This document shows positions 6,897-14,286 of a stretch of 20,213 nt of DNA, piece by piece. The stretch lies in NCBI GenBank assembly GCA_003450125.1, contig DMFR01000086.1:11104-31316 (forward strand), read 5' to 3'. The notes beneath the pieces were generated by a model. That model was not told the DNA's origin and made no database searches. It saw only the letters and a program-made list of their open reading frames with translations. The translations under genes and the position numbers were made by a program. Numbering within the stretch: position 1 is the stretch's first letter; each line of letters opens with the position of its first letter. Origin of the DNA: Prolixibacteraceae bacterium (GTDB lineage Bacteria; Bacteroidota; Bacteroidia; Bacteroidales; Prolixibacteraceae).

Positions 6897-8339
6897 CTAC
6901 TCCCAAATGGATTTCATGGGGTAAACTTCCAGTTTTTTAATCTCCAGTTCGCCGCCGGTATTGTAAAGATAGATCCCTTCCGACTTTTCTTTGGCCGTAT
7001 AGGTTGAAGTTAATACCGCCTTACCGTCGTTGGCAAATATTTCGATCGAGGAGCGGTCTACCAAAATGTCCAGTTTGATCTCCCCGTTCACGGGCATTAC
7101 AACGGTGGCTTGCCCCAGGCAATTGAGGGAGTTAGAACTTGTGGTGTAGGTGATCTCGCCCCCGTTCTTCTCCTTGTCCATGCGCACCATAAAGCCAAAG
7201 CTGTCACAGGTTTTGATGTTGAAGGTTCCGATGATGTGAAAGCAATCTCCTTTCAGGCCGTGCAAAAGGTTTTTCTGGATACCGGGGATCAGGTTTTTAT
7301 TTTCCCATACTTCTCCTTTGCCATGCAGCAGAGCAATTTCTTTGACCGGTTTACGGGTCAGTTTTATGCCCTCCACATATTTGGTGAGCGACAATTCGCA
7401 GGGGAAAGTCATTTGTCCGCAGAACGGCATATCAGGATATTCGCCGCCTTTCATCCAGGCTATCTGGATGGTTCTTCCGTCGGATGGGGGGATGTTGCTC
7501 CAGGTTTGAGTGGCATAATAGTTTTTGCCATAATCACTCCAAAGCTTACCAGTTTCAGCGATGAATTTTTCCCCATCAAAAAGGCCGATCACATAGCTGC
7601 CATCGCCATCAAAAAGCACCCATTTTTTATCGTCAGGCCTTCTGTTCACCGACAATTCAACCAGGTCAGGGCATTCAAAAAATCCGGCTACATGGTTTCT
7701 AAATTCCCAGTTGATCAGGTTTTTGGAGGTGTAGAAGGAAACGCCCCTCAGTTTGTCATTGTTATTTGGCCGGCGGTAGATTACCATCACATATTGTTGA
7801 CTTGGAGAGTGCCAGAAGACTTTGGGATCGCGGGCATCGTCCGATTCATCGAAGGGGATCAAGGGGTTCTTTTCATATTTTAGCCACGTACGACCTTTGT
7901 CGTTGCTGTAGGCCAGGCGTTGACCCATGCCCTTGCTGGTATAGAATAAAAGCAGTGTTTTTTCTTCCCCTTTTTGCAGGCCTGTCAGGTTATTCTCATC
8001 CACGAGTCCTGAACCTGACCAGGCAGTTCCCAATTCCTTGTCTTTGGAATCATTATCGGGAGTCAGGGCAATGGGGAGGTTTTGCCAATGTACCAGGTCG
8101 GTGCTCACGGCATGACCCCAGTGCATAAAGCCCCATTCCTTGCCAAAGGGATTGTACTGGTAGAAAAGATGGTATTCGCCCTTGTAATACACCAGTCCGT
8201 TGGGATCGTTCATCCAGTTTTTTTCAGGCGAAAAATGGAACTGAGGCCGCTGTAACTCATCGTACGGTTTGACTGGTTTACTTGCTATGACTGCCAAAGA
8301 GGCTGAAAAAAAAAGTAAGATAAAAATAGGAATCTTCAT
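6897..8339 (-). CDS. Secreted glycoside hydrolase family 32 (levanase/invertase/inulinase type)
   Basis: GH32 enzymes hydrolyse beta-fructosides (sucrose, inulin, levan) with retention of configuration. The product is 480 residues. Residues 1-19 are a signal peptide without a lipobox, so it is exported to the periplasm or beyond. The five-bladed propeller carries the three signature motifs: WMNDPNG with nucleophile Asp45, RDP (170-172) stabilising the transition state, and ECPD with acid/base Glu222. HWGHAVSTDLVHW (73-85) and WSGSG (107-111) are also typical. A C-terminal beta-sandwich (about 340-480) contains LDILVDRSSIEIFANDG. Exo or endo specificity cannot be assigned. No SusC/SusD pair, fructokinase or transporter lies nearby, so this is not a visible fructan utilisation locus. 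A TATATTTG box lies 31 nt upstream. Confidence 0.94.
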   Translation of the reverse strand: MKIPIFILLFFSASLAVIASKPVKPYDELQRPQFHFSPEKNWMNDPNGLVYYKGEYHLFYQYNPFGKEWGFMHWGHAVSTDLVHWQNLPIALTPDNDSKDKELGTAWSGSGLVDENNLTGLQKGEEKTLLLFYTSKGMGQRLAYSNDKGRTWLKYEKNPLIPFDESDDARDPKVFWHSPSQQYVMVIYRRPNNNDKLRGVSFYTSKNLINWEFRNHVAGFFECPDLVELSVNRRPDDKKWVLFDGDGSYVIGLFDGEKFIAETGKLWSDYGKNYYATQTWSNIPPSDGRTIQIAWMKGGEYPDMPFCGQMTFPCELSLTKYVEGIKLTRKPVKEIALLHGKGEVWENKNLIPGIQKNLLHGLKGDCFHIIGTFNIKTCDSFGFMVRMDKEKNGGEITYTTSSNSLNCLGQATVVMPVNGEIKLDILVDRSSIEIFANDGKAVLTSTYTAKEKSEGIYLYNTGGELEIKKLEVYPMKSIWE

Positions 8340-8370
8340 GGTTCGTTTGTTTATACGAAAGTGAAACAGA

Positions 8371-8378
8371 CAAATATA
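8371..8378 (-). promoter_or_regulatory. Candidate -7 promoter box for the GH32 gene
   Basis: The minus strand reads TATATTTG, an exact TAnnTTTG match, 31 nt before the ATG at 8339. No TTTG is seen at the -33 position, so a regulator may be needed, but that is inference. Confidence 0.5.
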
Positions 8379-8403
8379 GATTAAATATTGTAAATGTTTC
8401 TGC

Positions 8404-8411
8404 TACTTTTG
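8404..8411 (+). promoter_or_regulatory. Candidate -7 promoter box for the metallopeptidase gene
   Basis: TACTTTTG matches TAnnTTTG and would give a leader of roughly 115 nt. The leader contains a possible 9-bp stem (8434-8442 CGGCTTTTT with 8494-8502 AAAAAGCCG) around a 51-nt loop. No -33 box is visible. Confidence 0.3.
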
Positions 8412-8534
8412 ATTTCAGATTCTTTTGAATAAGCGGCTTTTTTTTAATGGAAAGATTACCTTTGATAATTCAATGGTTGTCAATTCAATCCGTAAAAAGC
8501 CGTCTTCAATATATCGCATTAAAAGATTTGGAAA

Positions 8535-11003
8535 ATGAAGGGAAGATTAATTTTGCTGCTGTTAATGGGTATGGCTATGGCTGGATTTGCCCAGAACGGA
8601 TGGAAAAAGGAGAAAATTAAAATGCCTTTTTCTGTCTGTTACGCTTCCAATGAATCTTATTCAACCTATGTAGGTCCCCCTCGAGAATACTATGAACGTT
8701 TAAAATCGGCCTCCATCTTAAAGGCAGATATAGAAGTGACCTATGTGGGTTTTCCCGCTGAAGCACAGCAAGCCTTTCAGTATGCGGTGGACATCTGGAA
8801 AAACCTGGTCTTTTCCCCTGTTCCTATCCGTCTGAAGGCCACCTGGACCAGCCTTGCCAAAGGGGTTCTGGGTAGTTGCGGACCCTCAGGGTACTATAAG
8901 AATTTCAATTCAACCGAAAAGTGGAATGTCTATTATCCCGTTGCATTGGTTGAAAAAATGACCGGCGAGCAGATTACTTCAACGGGAGAATATGAAATGG
9001 AGGCCAATTTCAACAAGGACTTTGGCAATTGGTATTTCGGAACGGACGGGGCGACCCCTGCAAGGCAATATGACTTTGTTTCGGTTGTTTTGCATGAACT
9101 GACCCACGGGCTTGGCTTCACCGGTTTGTTTTATTCCACCAATGGAAAAGGGGCCTACAATTATGGAGGCGATAGTTTAGGCGGGATCTTTGATCAGTAT
9201 GTGATCAATCAATCGGGTCAAAAGCTGGTCAATAAGAGCTTGTTCCCAGATCCATCGATTGCCTTGAATTTGCAAATGACTTCGGGTTGGCTGTCCTTTA
9301 ATACCAAGCTGACAGGAGGTGCATTGCCCAGGCTTTATGCACCAGCGACCTGGAATGAGGGCTCCAGTATGTATCACCTGGATGATGCCACCTACCCGGC
9401 AGGAGATCCCAATTCACTGATGACGCCCTTTACCGGCATGGGGGAGGCCATTCACAGTCCGGGGCCCGCTACCCTTGCCATCATGTATGAAATCGGCTGG
9501 AGAACCACTACCATTAAGCACCAGCCTTTGAAAGACATCGAAGTTGCGGCGCCCATTGCCTTCAATGCAACCATTGAGAGCGATTATCCACTGGATTCAT
9601 CGAAGTTGTATCTGGTATATTCGACCAACCGGTTTGTAAAGAAAGATTCGCTGTTATTAAAGAAAACCGCTGTTGGGGGTAATTTTACAGCCCAGCCTGC
9701 CCAATTTAAAAGTGGTGAGGTTGATTATTTCTTCTCGGCTACCGATATTAACCAACGGCGATTTGTCTATCCCTCGAATGCCCCGGCCAGGTATCTTCAC
9801 TTTAAAATTGGTCTGGATACTGAAGCTCCGGTCGTTATACACGAACCCATCAAATACATGCTTTCTTCCAATCCCACGGCAATGATTGAAGCTGGAGTAA
9901 CCGATAACCTGGGAGTCAAATCAGTTCGGATTGATTATTTTATCAACGGAGGGTTGATTCAACAAATTCCTTTGGCCAATACGGCTACTGATGTCTATTC
10001 AGGGAATTTTGTTTTTCCTGCCGGAACGGTGAAGGGGGGCGACAAGATCAGTTACCGCATTGTGGCAACCGATGCCTCTTCGCAAAGCAATGTGGGCAGA
10101 AGTCCTCTTACGGGTTATTATACTTTCATCGTTGAAAAGATCCAACTGGCGGCAGAGAAATATGTCAATAATTTCAATGCGACGACCGATGATTTTATAG
10201 GCTCCGACTTCAGTGTTGCAACACCTACTGGATTTGACTCTCCTGGGTTGAATTCACCCCATCCATACCCTAGTCCGGATGCTGATAACATGCATCTTAA
10301 CCTCACTACCACACTGAGATATCCCATTGTTTTGAAGTCAGGTGGAAAGATGAAATACGATGAAATTGTACTGGTTGAACCGGGTGACTCGGGTTCCGTT
10401 TTCGGGGATGAGAATTTCTTTGATTACGTGATTGTTGAAGGTTCAATTGACGGCGGCGGCAGCTGGAAACCATTGACCAATGGGTATGACAGCAATTTGC
10501 ATGATTCGTGGTATAAATTGTTTACCGGTTCTATTTCCAGCAACAACAGTACGGCCGTACCCACCAAGGATTTGTATGTGAACCATGAGATTGGATTGCT
10601 GGCCAATGGTAATTTCGTTGCCGGGGATACCATCCTGGTAAGGTTCCGACTGTATTCTGATCCCTATTCACACGGCTGGGGATGGATCATCGATAACCTG
10701 AACATCCAAGACTTTGTATCGGATTCCAATTTGATCGCCATTTCATCTGGAGATGTTACCTTCTATCCCAATCCTGCCTCGGGAAGGGTAAACGTTCGGT
10801 TTCAGACTAAAAATATATTGGGGAAAATTGTCTTGAAGGCTTACAATGCTTCGGGGCTGTTGGTATACAGCCGGCAGTTGGTCGTTGGCGCCAATACCTT
10901 TCAAACCGATATTGATGTCAGCAGGTTCAGCCATGGATTGTACTTGTTTTCTGTTGAACCAGAAAAGGGAAGGGTGGTTAATCGCAAAATACTAATTCAG
11001 TAA
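8535..11003 (+). CDS. T9SS-exported zinc metallopeptidase with beta-sandwich domains
   Basis: This 822-residue exported protein has a signal peptide (1-19, LLLLMGMAMAGFAQ). A metallopeptidase domain spans about 45-325. The zinc motif is HELTHGLGF (His187, Glu188, His191), an HExxHxxGF form. GEAIHSPGPATLAIMYEIGW (about 303-322) is a conserved closing motif whose His307 or a nearby residue may complete the metal site. The middle region (about 330-530) reads as one or two Ig-like/beta-sandwich modules. Residues about 535-720 resemble a jelly-roll module (FFDYVIVEGSIDGGGSW, GWGWIIDNLNI) as found in secreted peptidases. The C-terminus from about 740 is a type A T9SS sorting domain (FYPNPASGRVNV, ending in KILIQ), so it should cross the outer membrane and be released or anchored. 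The substrate is unknown. It is monocistronic and divergent from the GH32 gene. Confidence 0.9.
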   Translation: MKGRLILLLLMGMAMAGFAQNGWKKEKIKMPFSVCYASNESYSTYVGPPREYYERLKSASILKADIEVTYVGFPAEAQQAFQYAVDIWKNLVFSPVPIRLKATWTSLAKGVLGSCGPSGYYKNFNSTEKWNVYYPVALVEKMTGEQITSTGEYEMEANFNKDFGNWYFGTDGATPARQYDFVSVVLHELTHGLGFTGLFYSTNGKGAYNYGGDSLGGIFDQYVINQSGQKLVNKSLFPDPSIALNLQMTSGWLSFNTKLTGGALPRLYAPATWNEGSSMYHLDDATYPAGDPNSLMTPFTGMGEAIHSPGPATLAIMYEIGWRTTTIKHQPLKDIEVAAPIAFNATIESDYPLDSSKLYLVYSTNRFVKKDSLLLKKTAVGGNFTAQPAQFKSGEVDYFFSATDINQRRFVYPSNAPARYLHFKIGLDTEAPVVIHEPIKYMLSSNPTAMIEAGVTDNLGVKSVRIDYFINGGLIQQIPLANTATDVYSGNFVFPAGTVKGGDKISYRIVATDASSQSNVGRSPLTGYYTFIVEKIQLAAEKYVNNFNATTDDFIGSDFSVATPTGFDSPGLNSPHPYPSPDADNMHLNLTTTLRYPIVLKSGGKMKYDEIVLVEPGDSGSVFGDENFFDYVIVEGSIDGGGSWKPLTNGYDSNLHDSWYKLFTGSISSNNSTAVPTKDLYVNHEIGLLANGNFVAGDTILVRFRLYSDPYSHGWGWIIDNLNIQDFVSDSNLIAISSGDVTFYPNPASGRVNVRFQTKNILGKIVLKAYNASGLLVYSRQLVVGANTFQTDIDVSRFSHGLYLFSVEPEKGRVVNRKILIQ

Positions 11004-11128
11004 TAGGAGAATTCTGAATACAATTGACACTGATGTTTGGGAGCTTTGAGCATGGAGAACTAAACAGGCCTTGAGGAGCTGGAAGCTAATTCATGTAATT
11101 GATATTTTATGTAATACGTTTTTTTTAC

Positions 11129-11136
11129 TAAATTTG
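11129..11136 (+). promoter_or_regulatory. Candidate -7 box for the nucleotidyltransferase/HEPN pair
   Basis: TAAATTTG, an exact TAnnTTTG match, ends 14 nt before the ATG at 11151. No TTTG at -33 is seen. Confidence 0.5.
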
Positions 11137-11150
11137 TAAAAAGAAGAAAT

Positions 11151-11480
11151 ATGTTGAGTGAATTAGTTAAGAAAGAGATTATTGAAAATTTACGCACCAT
11201 CGACCCTGTAAAGGTAATCCTCTTTGGAAGTTATGCTTATGGTATACCGAATCAGGATAGTGACATCGATCTCTATGTCGTAACGAAAGAGGATTTTATA
11301 CCTGAGAGCTTTGAGGAAAATCTTCAGATCAAGAAGAAAGTCTATATGGCGCTGAGTGATATTAGAAAAAAATATGCTTCAGATATTCTGGTTCATACAC
11401 TTCCAGTTCACCAAAAATTTATAGAATTAGGAAGTTCATTTTCCAAGGAAATCATGCAAAAAGGTATCGTTTTAATTTAA
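11151..11480 (+). CDS. mntA: MNT-type minimal nucleotidyltransferase
   Basis: This 109-residue protein is of the minimal nucleotidyltransferase group (DNA polymerase beta superfamily). The active-site signature is GS-x10-DxD: Gly26-Ser27 and Asp38-Ile39-Asp40 within LFGSYAYG and DSDIDLYVV. A third acidic residue may be Asp98-equivalent in SDILVHTL, around residue 79. It lies 6 nt before a HEPN gene, so the two are one operon. In characterised MNT/HEPN (type VII) toxin-antitoxin systems MntA adenylylates HepT to silence its RNase activity. That role is plausible, but the HEPN partner here belongs to a different-looking subgroup. An older annotation for such pairs is simply nucleotidyltransferase domain/HEPN domain, function unknown. 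Confidence 0.85.
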   Translation: MLSELVKKEIIENLRTIDPVKVILFGSYAYGIPNQDSDIDLYVVTKEDFIPESFEENLQIKKKVYMALSDIRKKYASDILVHTLPVHQKFIELGSSFSKEIMQKGIVLI

Positions 11481-11486
11481 TAAACC

Positions 11487-11888
11487 ATGAAGCAGATAAC
11501 CCATGATTGGCTCGAAGCTGCTGGTTTAGATATTGAAACCATAGAATATCTTTTGCAAAATGAAAGATTAACAGGCCAAGTTGCATTTCACTCACAGCAA
11601 GCCATCGAGAAATCTTTGAAAGCGTTAATGGAAGAAAAAGGAGAAAGAATTCCGAGGATTCATTCTTTAAGTAAATTATTCGATTTATGCTCTACTCTCA
11701 TTGATTTCCAATTTGATGAAACGCTTGTTATAGCACTGGACAGTTTGTATATTGAATCGCGATATCCAGGCGAATTTGGATTACTGCCTGAAGGTAAGCC
11801 CACTCAAAAGCAGGCACAATTATTCTACGATTTTGCTAAAGATGTATACAAAACAATAAAATACCATCTTGAAAATAAGAAACATTAA
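11487..11888 (+). CDS. HEPN domain protein, partner of the nucleotidyltransferase
   Basis: This 133-residue all-helical HEPN protein (PF05168 type) has the characteristic AFHSQQAIEKSLKALM (about 33-48), followed by RIPRIHSLSKL (54-64). A late helix contains SLYIESRYPGEF (86-97). HEPN toxins usually show Rx4-6H at the end of this late helix (RX4HXY in HepT). Here that site reads RYPGEFG with no His, and the only R-x4-H (Arg54 to His59) is in an earlier loop. Either RNase activity is lost or the protein is not a HepT-type toxin. It is translationally close to the upstream nucleotidyltransferase, with which it presumably forms a complex. Cytoplasmic. Confidence 0.83.
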   Translation: MKQITHDWLEAAGLDIETIEYLLQNERLTGQVAFHSQQAIEKSLKALMEEKGERIPRIHSLSKLFDLCSTLIDFQFDETLVIALDSLYIESRYPGEFGLLPEGKPTQKQAQLFYDFAKDVYKTIKYHLENKKH

Positions 11889-12044
11889 TCTATTACCAAC
11901 GCTGTTCCAATGATAGTTCCCCAGGGTAGGTTACATTAATTATTTGTTAATAGGTAAGTTTCAGTAAATTAATACTTTAATATCTGAATTGGATACGGGG
12001 AAGTTATTTTACGGGTTCAGAATACGGATTTTAAATAAATAGCC

Positions 12045-12052
12045 TATATTTG
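12045..12052 (+). promoter_or_regulatory. -7 promoter box of the aromatic operon leader
   Basis: TATATTTG matches TAnnTTTG exactly. Transcription would start near 12058-12062, some 10-14 nt before the leader-peptide ATG and about 165 nt before tyrA. No TTTG at -33 is visible. Confidence 0.6.
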
Positions 12053-12071
12053 TTGTCAAATTGTAAGCAAA

Positions 12072-12146
12072 ATGAAACTATTCAGTAACAACAGTTTTTA
12101 TTATTGGTTTTATTACTTCTGTTCTCATATCGGGATCGGCAGGTAA
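12072..12146 (+). CDS. Aromatic leader peptide of the tyrA operon
   Basis: This is a 24-codon open frame from ATG at 12072 to TAA at 12144-12146. It begins MKLFSNNS, then residues 9-16 are FYYWFYYF, eight aromatic residues in a row (codons 12096-12119), and it ends CSHIGIGR. Nine of 24 residues are aromatic, with Phe, Tyr and Trp codons all present. Such a run is very unlikely by chance directly before aromatic biosynthesis genes. It lies between the promoter box at 12045-12052 and an intrinsic terminator at 12176-12207. By analogy with enterobacterial pheL and trpL leaders, its translation speed should report the supply of charged Phe, Tyr and Trp tRNAs. The peptide itself probably has no function. 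Confidence 0.85.
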   Translation: MKLFSNNSFYYWFYYFCSHIGIGR

Positions 12147-12207
12147 TCTATTGTTGTTACAAAAGATATTCTACGAAAGGGTCCCGTGTTACACGAGGCC
12201 CTTTTTT
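12131..12207 (+). promoter_or_regulatory. Transcription attenuator: antiterminator and terminator alternatives
   Basis: Two mutually exclusive pairings are visible. Terminator: 12176-12188 with 12192-12204, TTA loop, one mismatch and one G-U in 13 positions, then T-run 12202-12207. Antiterminator: CGGGATC (12131-12137) with GGTCCCG (12180-12186), seven pairs including one G-U, which removes the core of the terminator's left arm. A ribosome stalled on the aromatic codons (12096-12119) leaves 12131-12137 free. A ribosome reaching the stop at 12144 covers it and lets the terminator form. Scarcity of charged aromatic tRNA should therefore give read-through into tyrA. The pairings are seen by eye; the mechanism is inferred from known attenuators. 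Confidence 0.75.
12176..12207 (+). terminator. Intrinsic terminator in the tyrA leader
   Basis: The stem AAAGGGTCCCGTG / CACGAGGCCCTTT with a TTA loop is followed by six T (12202-12207). It ends 16 nt before the tyrA ATG at 12224, with no gene stop before it except the leader peptide. This position fits an attenuator, not the end of a transcription unit. Confidence 0.88.
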
Positions 12208-12223
12208 ATTTAAATTTACTAAT

Positions 12224-13117
12224 ATGAAACTTGCAGTAATTGGTTTGGGACTTATTGGGGGATCAATGGCCATTGACCTTCGCAAAGCTGGATTTGCCAC
12301 TGAGATTATGGGAGTGGATATCAATCCTGATAATGCTCAGGAAGCCTACCGACTGGGAATCATTGATCGGATTGAGACCCTTGAGAGTGCAGTTCCAATG
12401 GCTGATATGGTGCTCATTGCCATCCCCGTGGACAAAGTTCTGGATTCACTCATACGGGTGCTTGACCTTGTTTCAGACCAAACAACGGTCATTGATGTAG
12501 GATCAACCAAAAAAGTAATTGGCAGTGCTGTGGACAATCATCCCAAGCGCAGAAATTACATTTCAGCCCATCCCATGTCGGGAACCGAGAACTCAGGACC
12601 TTCGGCTGCCCTTGAAGGACTTTTCGAAGGCAAGATCAACATTATTTGCGACCAGGAAAAGTGCGGACCTCAACACCTGGCCTTTGCAGAAAAGATGTTC
12701 CAGGTGCTGGGAATGGACATTGCCTATATGACTGCCGACGACCAGGATCACAGTACGGCTTTTATTTCGCACCTTCCACATGCTGCAGCCTTTGCTCTGG
12801 CCAACGCGGTGCTCGATAAGGAAGACCGTACCATCATTTTCGACCTTGCAAGCGGTGGTTTCAACTCAACGGTTCGACTTGCCAAGAGTTCTCCCGAGAT
12901 GTGGGGGCCAATCTTTCAACAAAACAGGGAATATGTTGTTGAATCGCTTGAAGTGTACATCAAACACCTGAAAGCCTTCAAGAAAAGCATTGAGAGCGAT
13001 CCGCAGCAGATGATGGCCCTGATGAAAAATGCCAACCGTATTCGTGGAATCCTTGATGGGGAGAATGATTCGCTGGTGAAGAATGAAAAGACAATCGTTA
13101 AACTTTATACAAAATAA
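12224..13117 (+). CDS. tyrA: Prephenate dehydrogenase
   Basis: TyrA oxidatively decarboxylates prephenate to 4-hydroxyphenylpyruvate with NAD(P)+, the committed step to tyrosine. The product is 297 residues. The N-terminal Rossmann domain carries GLGLIGGS (7-14) and GVDINPD. The conserved AHPMSGTE contains active-site His116. The C-terminal helical dimerisation domain has SHLPHAAAFALANAV and ASGGFNSTVRLAKSSPEMW, typical of the family. There is no fused chorismate mutase; that activity is in the next gene. The ATG at 12224 gives a proper Rossmann N-terminus, whereas the frame is open further upstream through the leader region only by chance. It is first in a two-gene operon, 2 nt before the DAHP synthase gene, and is preceded by a terminator/attenuator. 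Confidence 0.95.
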   Translation: MKLAVIGLGLIGGSMAIDLRKAGFATEIMGVDINPDNAQEAYRLGIIDRIETLESAVPMADMVLIAIPVDKVLDSLIRVLDLVSDQTTVIDVGSTKKVIGSAVDNHPKRRNYISAHPMSGTENSGPSAALEGLFEGKINIICDQEKCGPQHLAFAEKMFQVLGMDIAYMTADDQDHSTAFISHLPHAAAFALANAVLDKEDRTIIFDLASGGFNSTVRLAKSSPEMWGPIFQQNREYVVESLEVYIKHLKAFKKSIESDPQQMMALMKNANRIRGILDGENDSLVKNEKTIVKLYTK

Positions 13118-13119
13118 TC

Positions 13120-14208
13120 ATGGGATTAGAATTAGAAATTAACCCGATCAGGCACTGGTTGCCGCAGATCAACAACCCGCTTATCATTGCAGGTCCCTGT
13201 AGCCTTGAAACTGAACAGCAGGCCATGGATACCGCTAAATTACTGGCAAAAGATCACCGTGTATTTGTGTATCGTGGTGGCGTATGGAAACCCCGCACCC
13301 GTCCGGGAAGCTTTGAGGGAGTGGGTAGCATTGGCTTGAAATGGCTGCAGATGGTTCGTGAAGAAACCGGAATGCCTGTAGGAACCGAAGTGGCCAATGC
13401 CCAGCATACTGAAGAGGCTTTGAAAGCCGGATTGGATGTTCTATGGATTGGGGCAAGGTCAACTGCCAGTCCTTTCGTGGTTCAGGAGATTGCCGATGTA
13501 CTCAAGGGAACCGATGCAGTGGTGATGGTAAAGAATCCTGTCAATCCCGATGTACAGCTTTGGCTCGGAGCCTTTGAACGGCTCAGCCAGGCAGGGATCA
13601 AGAATATGGTGGCCATACACCGTGGTTTTACCCCTTTTCGCGAATCAGACTACCGCAATTACCCCAACTGGAAAACAGTGATTGAATTGCGTCGTTTGAT
13701 GCCTAATTTGCCCATTATCTGTGACCCAAGCCACATTGGAGGCAAGCGGGAGTACCTGTTCGATATTTCCCAGAAAGCTTTTGACATGGGAATGGATGGT
13801 CTGATGATCGAATCACACATCGATCCTTCATGTGCACTGAGCGATAAAGAACAGCAGCTTACCCCTGAGGCATTGGGTCAATTGCTTGGTAAACTGGTCA
13901 TCCGCAACATTAAAACAGACAACAAGCTATTCGAGAATCAGCTTGAATTGCTTCGTAGCCGTATTGATGCCTTAGATGCTGAATTGCTCGAAACACTTTC
14001 TTCAAGAATGGAAATTGTGAAGCAAATCGGGAAGTATAAAAGGGAGAACAACGTAACTGCCCTTCAGATTGGTCGTTTTGCTGAACTGATGGAGAAAAGA
14101 GTCAAGCTGGGAGTAAGCCTTAACCTTGATCCTCATTTCGTTCAACAAGTGTTCCAACATATTCATGAAGACTCGGTAAGAATGCAAACCGATATTCTGG
14201 ATGAATAG
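13120..14208 (+). CDS. aroF: Bifunctional DAHP synthase (type I-beta)/chorismate mutase (AroQ)
   Basis: This 362-residue fusion protein has two parts. Residues 1 to about 265 are DAHP synthase, which condenses PEP and erythrose 4-phosphate as the first shikimate step. Its motifs are IIAGPCSLE, YRGGVWKPRTRPGSFEG, PVGTEV, WIGARS, MVKNPVNPD, AIHRGF, CDPSHIGG and GLMIESH, covering substrate and metal ligands. Residues about 275-362 form an AroQ-type chorismate mutase (LRSRIDALDAELLETLSSRM, IGKYKRENN, then the R-x-AEL-MEKR helix), converting chorismate to prephenate. In Porphyromonas gingivalis a C-terminal mutase of this kind makes DAHP synthase sensitive to prephenate; the same is likely here. 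It shares a transcript with tyrA (2-nt gap), so the first and the tyrosine-branch steps are controlled together. The operon ends in the hairpins at 14214-14286. Confidence 0.95.
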   Translation: MGLELEINPIRHWLPQINNPLIIAGPCSLETEQQAMDTAKLLAKDHRVFVYRGGVWKPRTRPGSFEGVGSIGLKWLQMVREETGMPVGTEVANAQHTEEALKAGLDVLWIGARSTASPFVVQEIADVLKGTDAVVMVKNPVNPDVQLWLGAFERLSQAGIKNMVAIHRGFTPFRESDYRNYPNWKTVIELRRLMPNLPIICDPSHIGGKREYLFDISQKAFDMGMDGLMIESHIDPSCALSDKEQQLTPEALGQLLGKLVIRNIKTDNKLFENQLELLRSRIDALDAELLETLSSRMEIVKQIGKYKRENNVTALQIGRFAELMEKRVKLGVSLNLDPHFVQQVFQHIHEDSVRMQTDILDE

Positions 14209-14213
14209 GATAG

Positions 14214-14286
14214 TTTACTGAGAGGGTGACTTCGAGTCACCCTCTCAGTAAAGCCGGTTGGGATTGATTTCCTGACCGGCTTTTTG
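14214..14286 (+). terminator. Tandem hairpins ending the tyrA-aroF operon
   Basis: The first hairpin has a perfect 18-bp stem (14214-14231 with 14235-14252) and a TCG loop, but no T-run. The second pairs AAGCCGGT (14251-14258) with ACCGGCTT (14275-14282) and is followed by a T-rich run, making it the probable intrinsic terminator. The two share two bases at 14251-14252. The strong first stem may protect the 3' end or enhance termination. Confidence 0.85.

Noticed and set aside
7110..7883. 257-codon plus-strand frame opposite the GH32 gene
   Set aside because: It is antisense to a well-supported enzyme gene with all catalytic motifs, and its translation has no recognisable domain.
12104..12223. 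N-terminal extension of tyrA
   Set aside because: It starts with TTG inside the leader-peptide frame and crosses an intrinsic terminator. The ATG at 12224 gives the expected Rossmann start.
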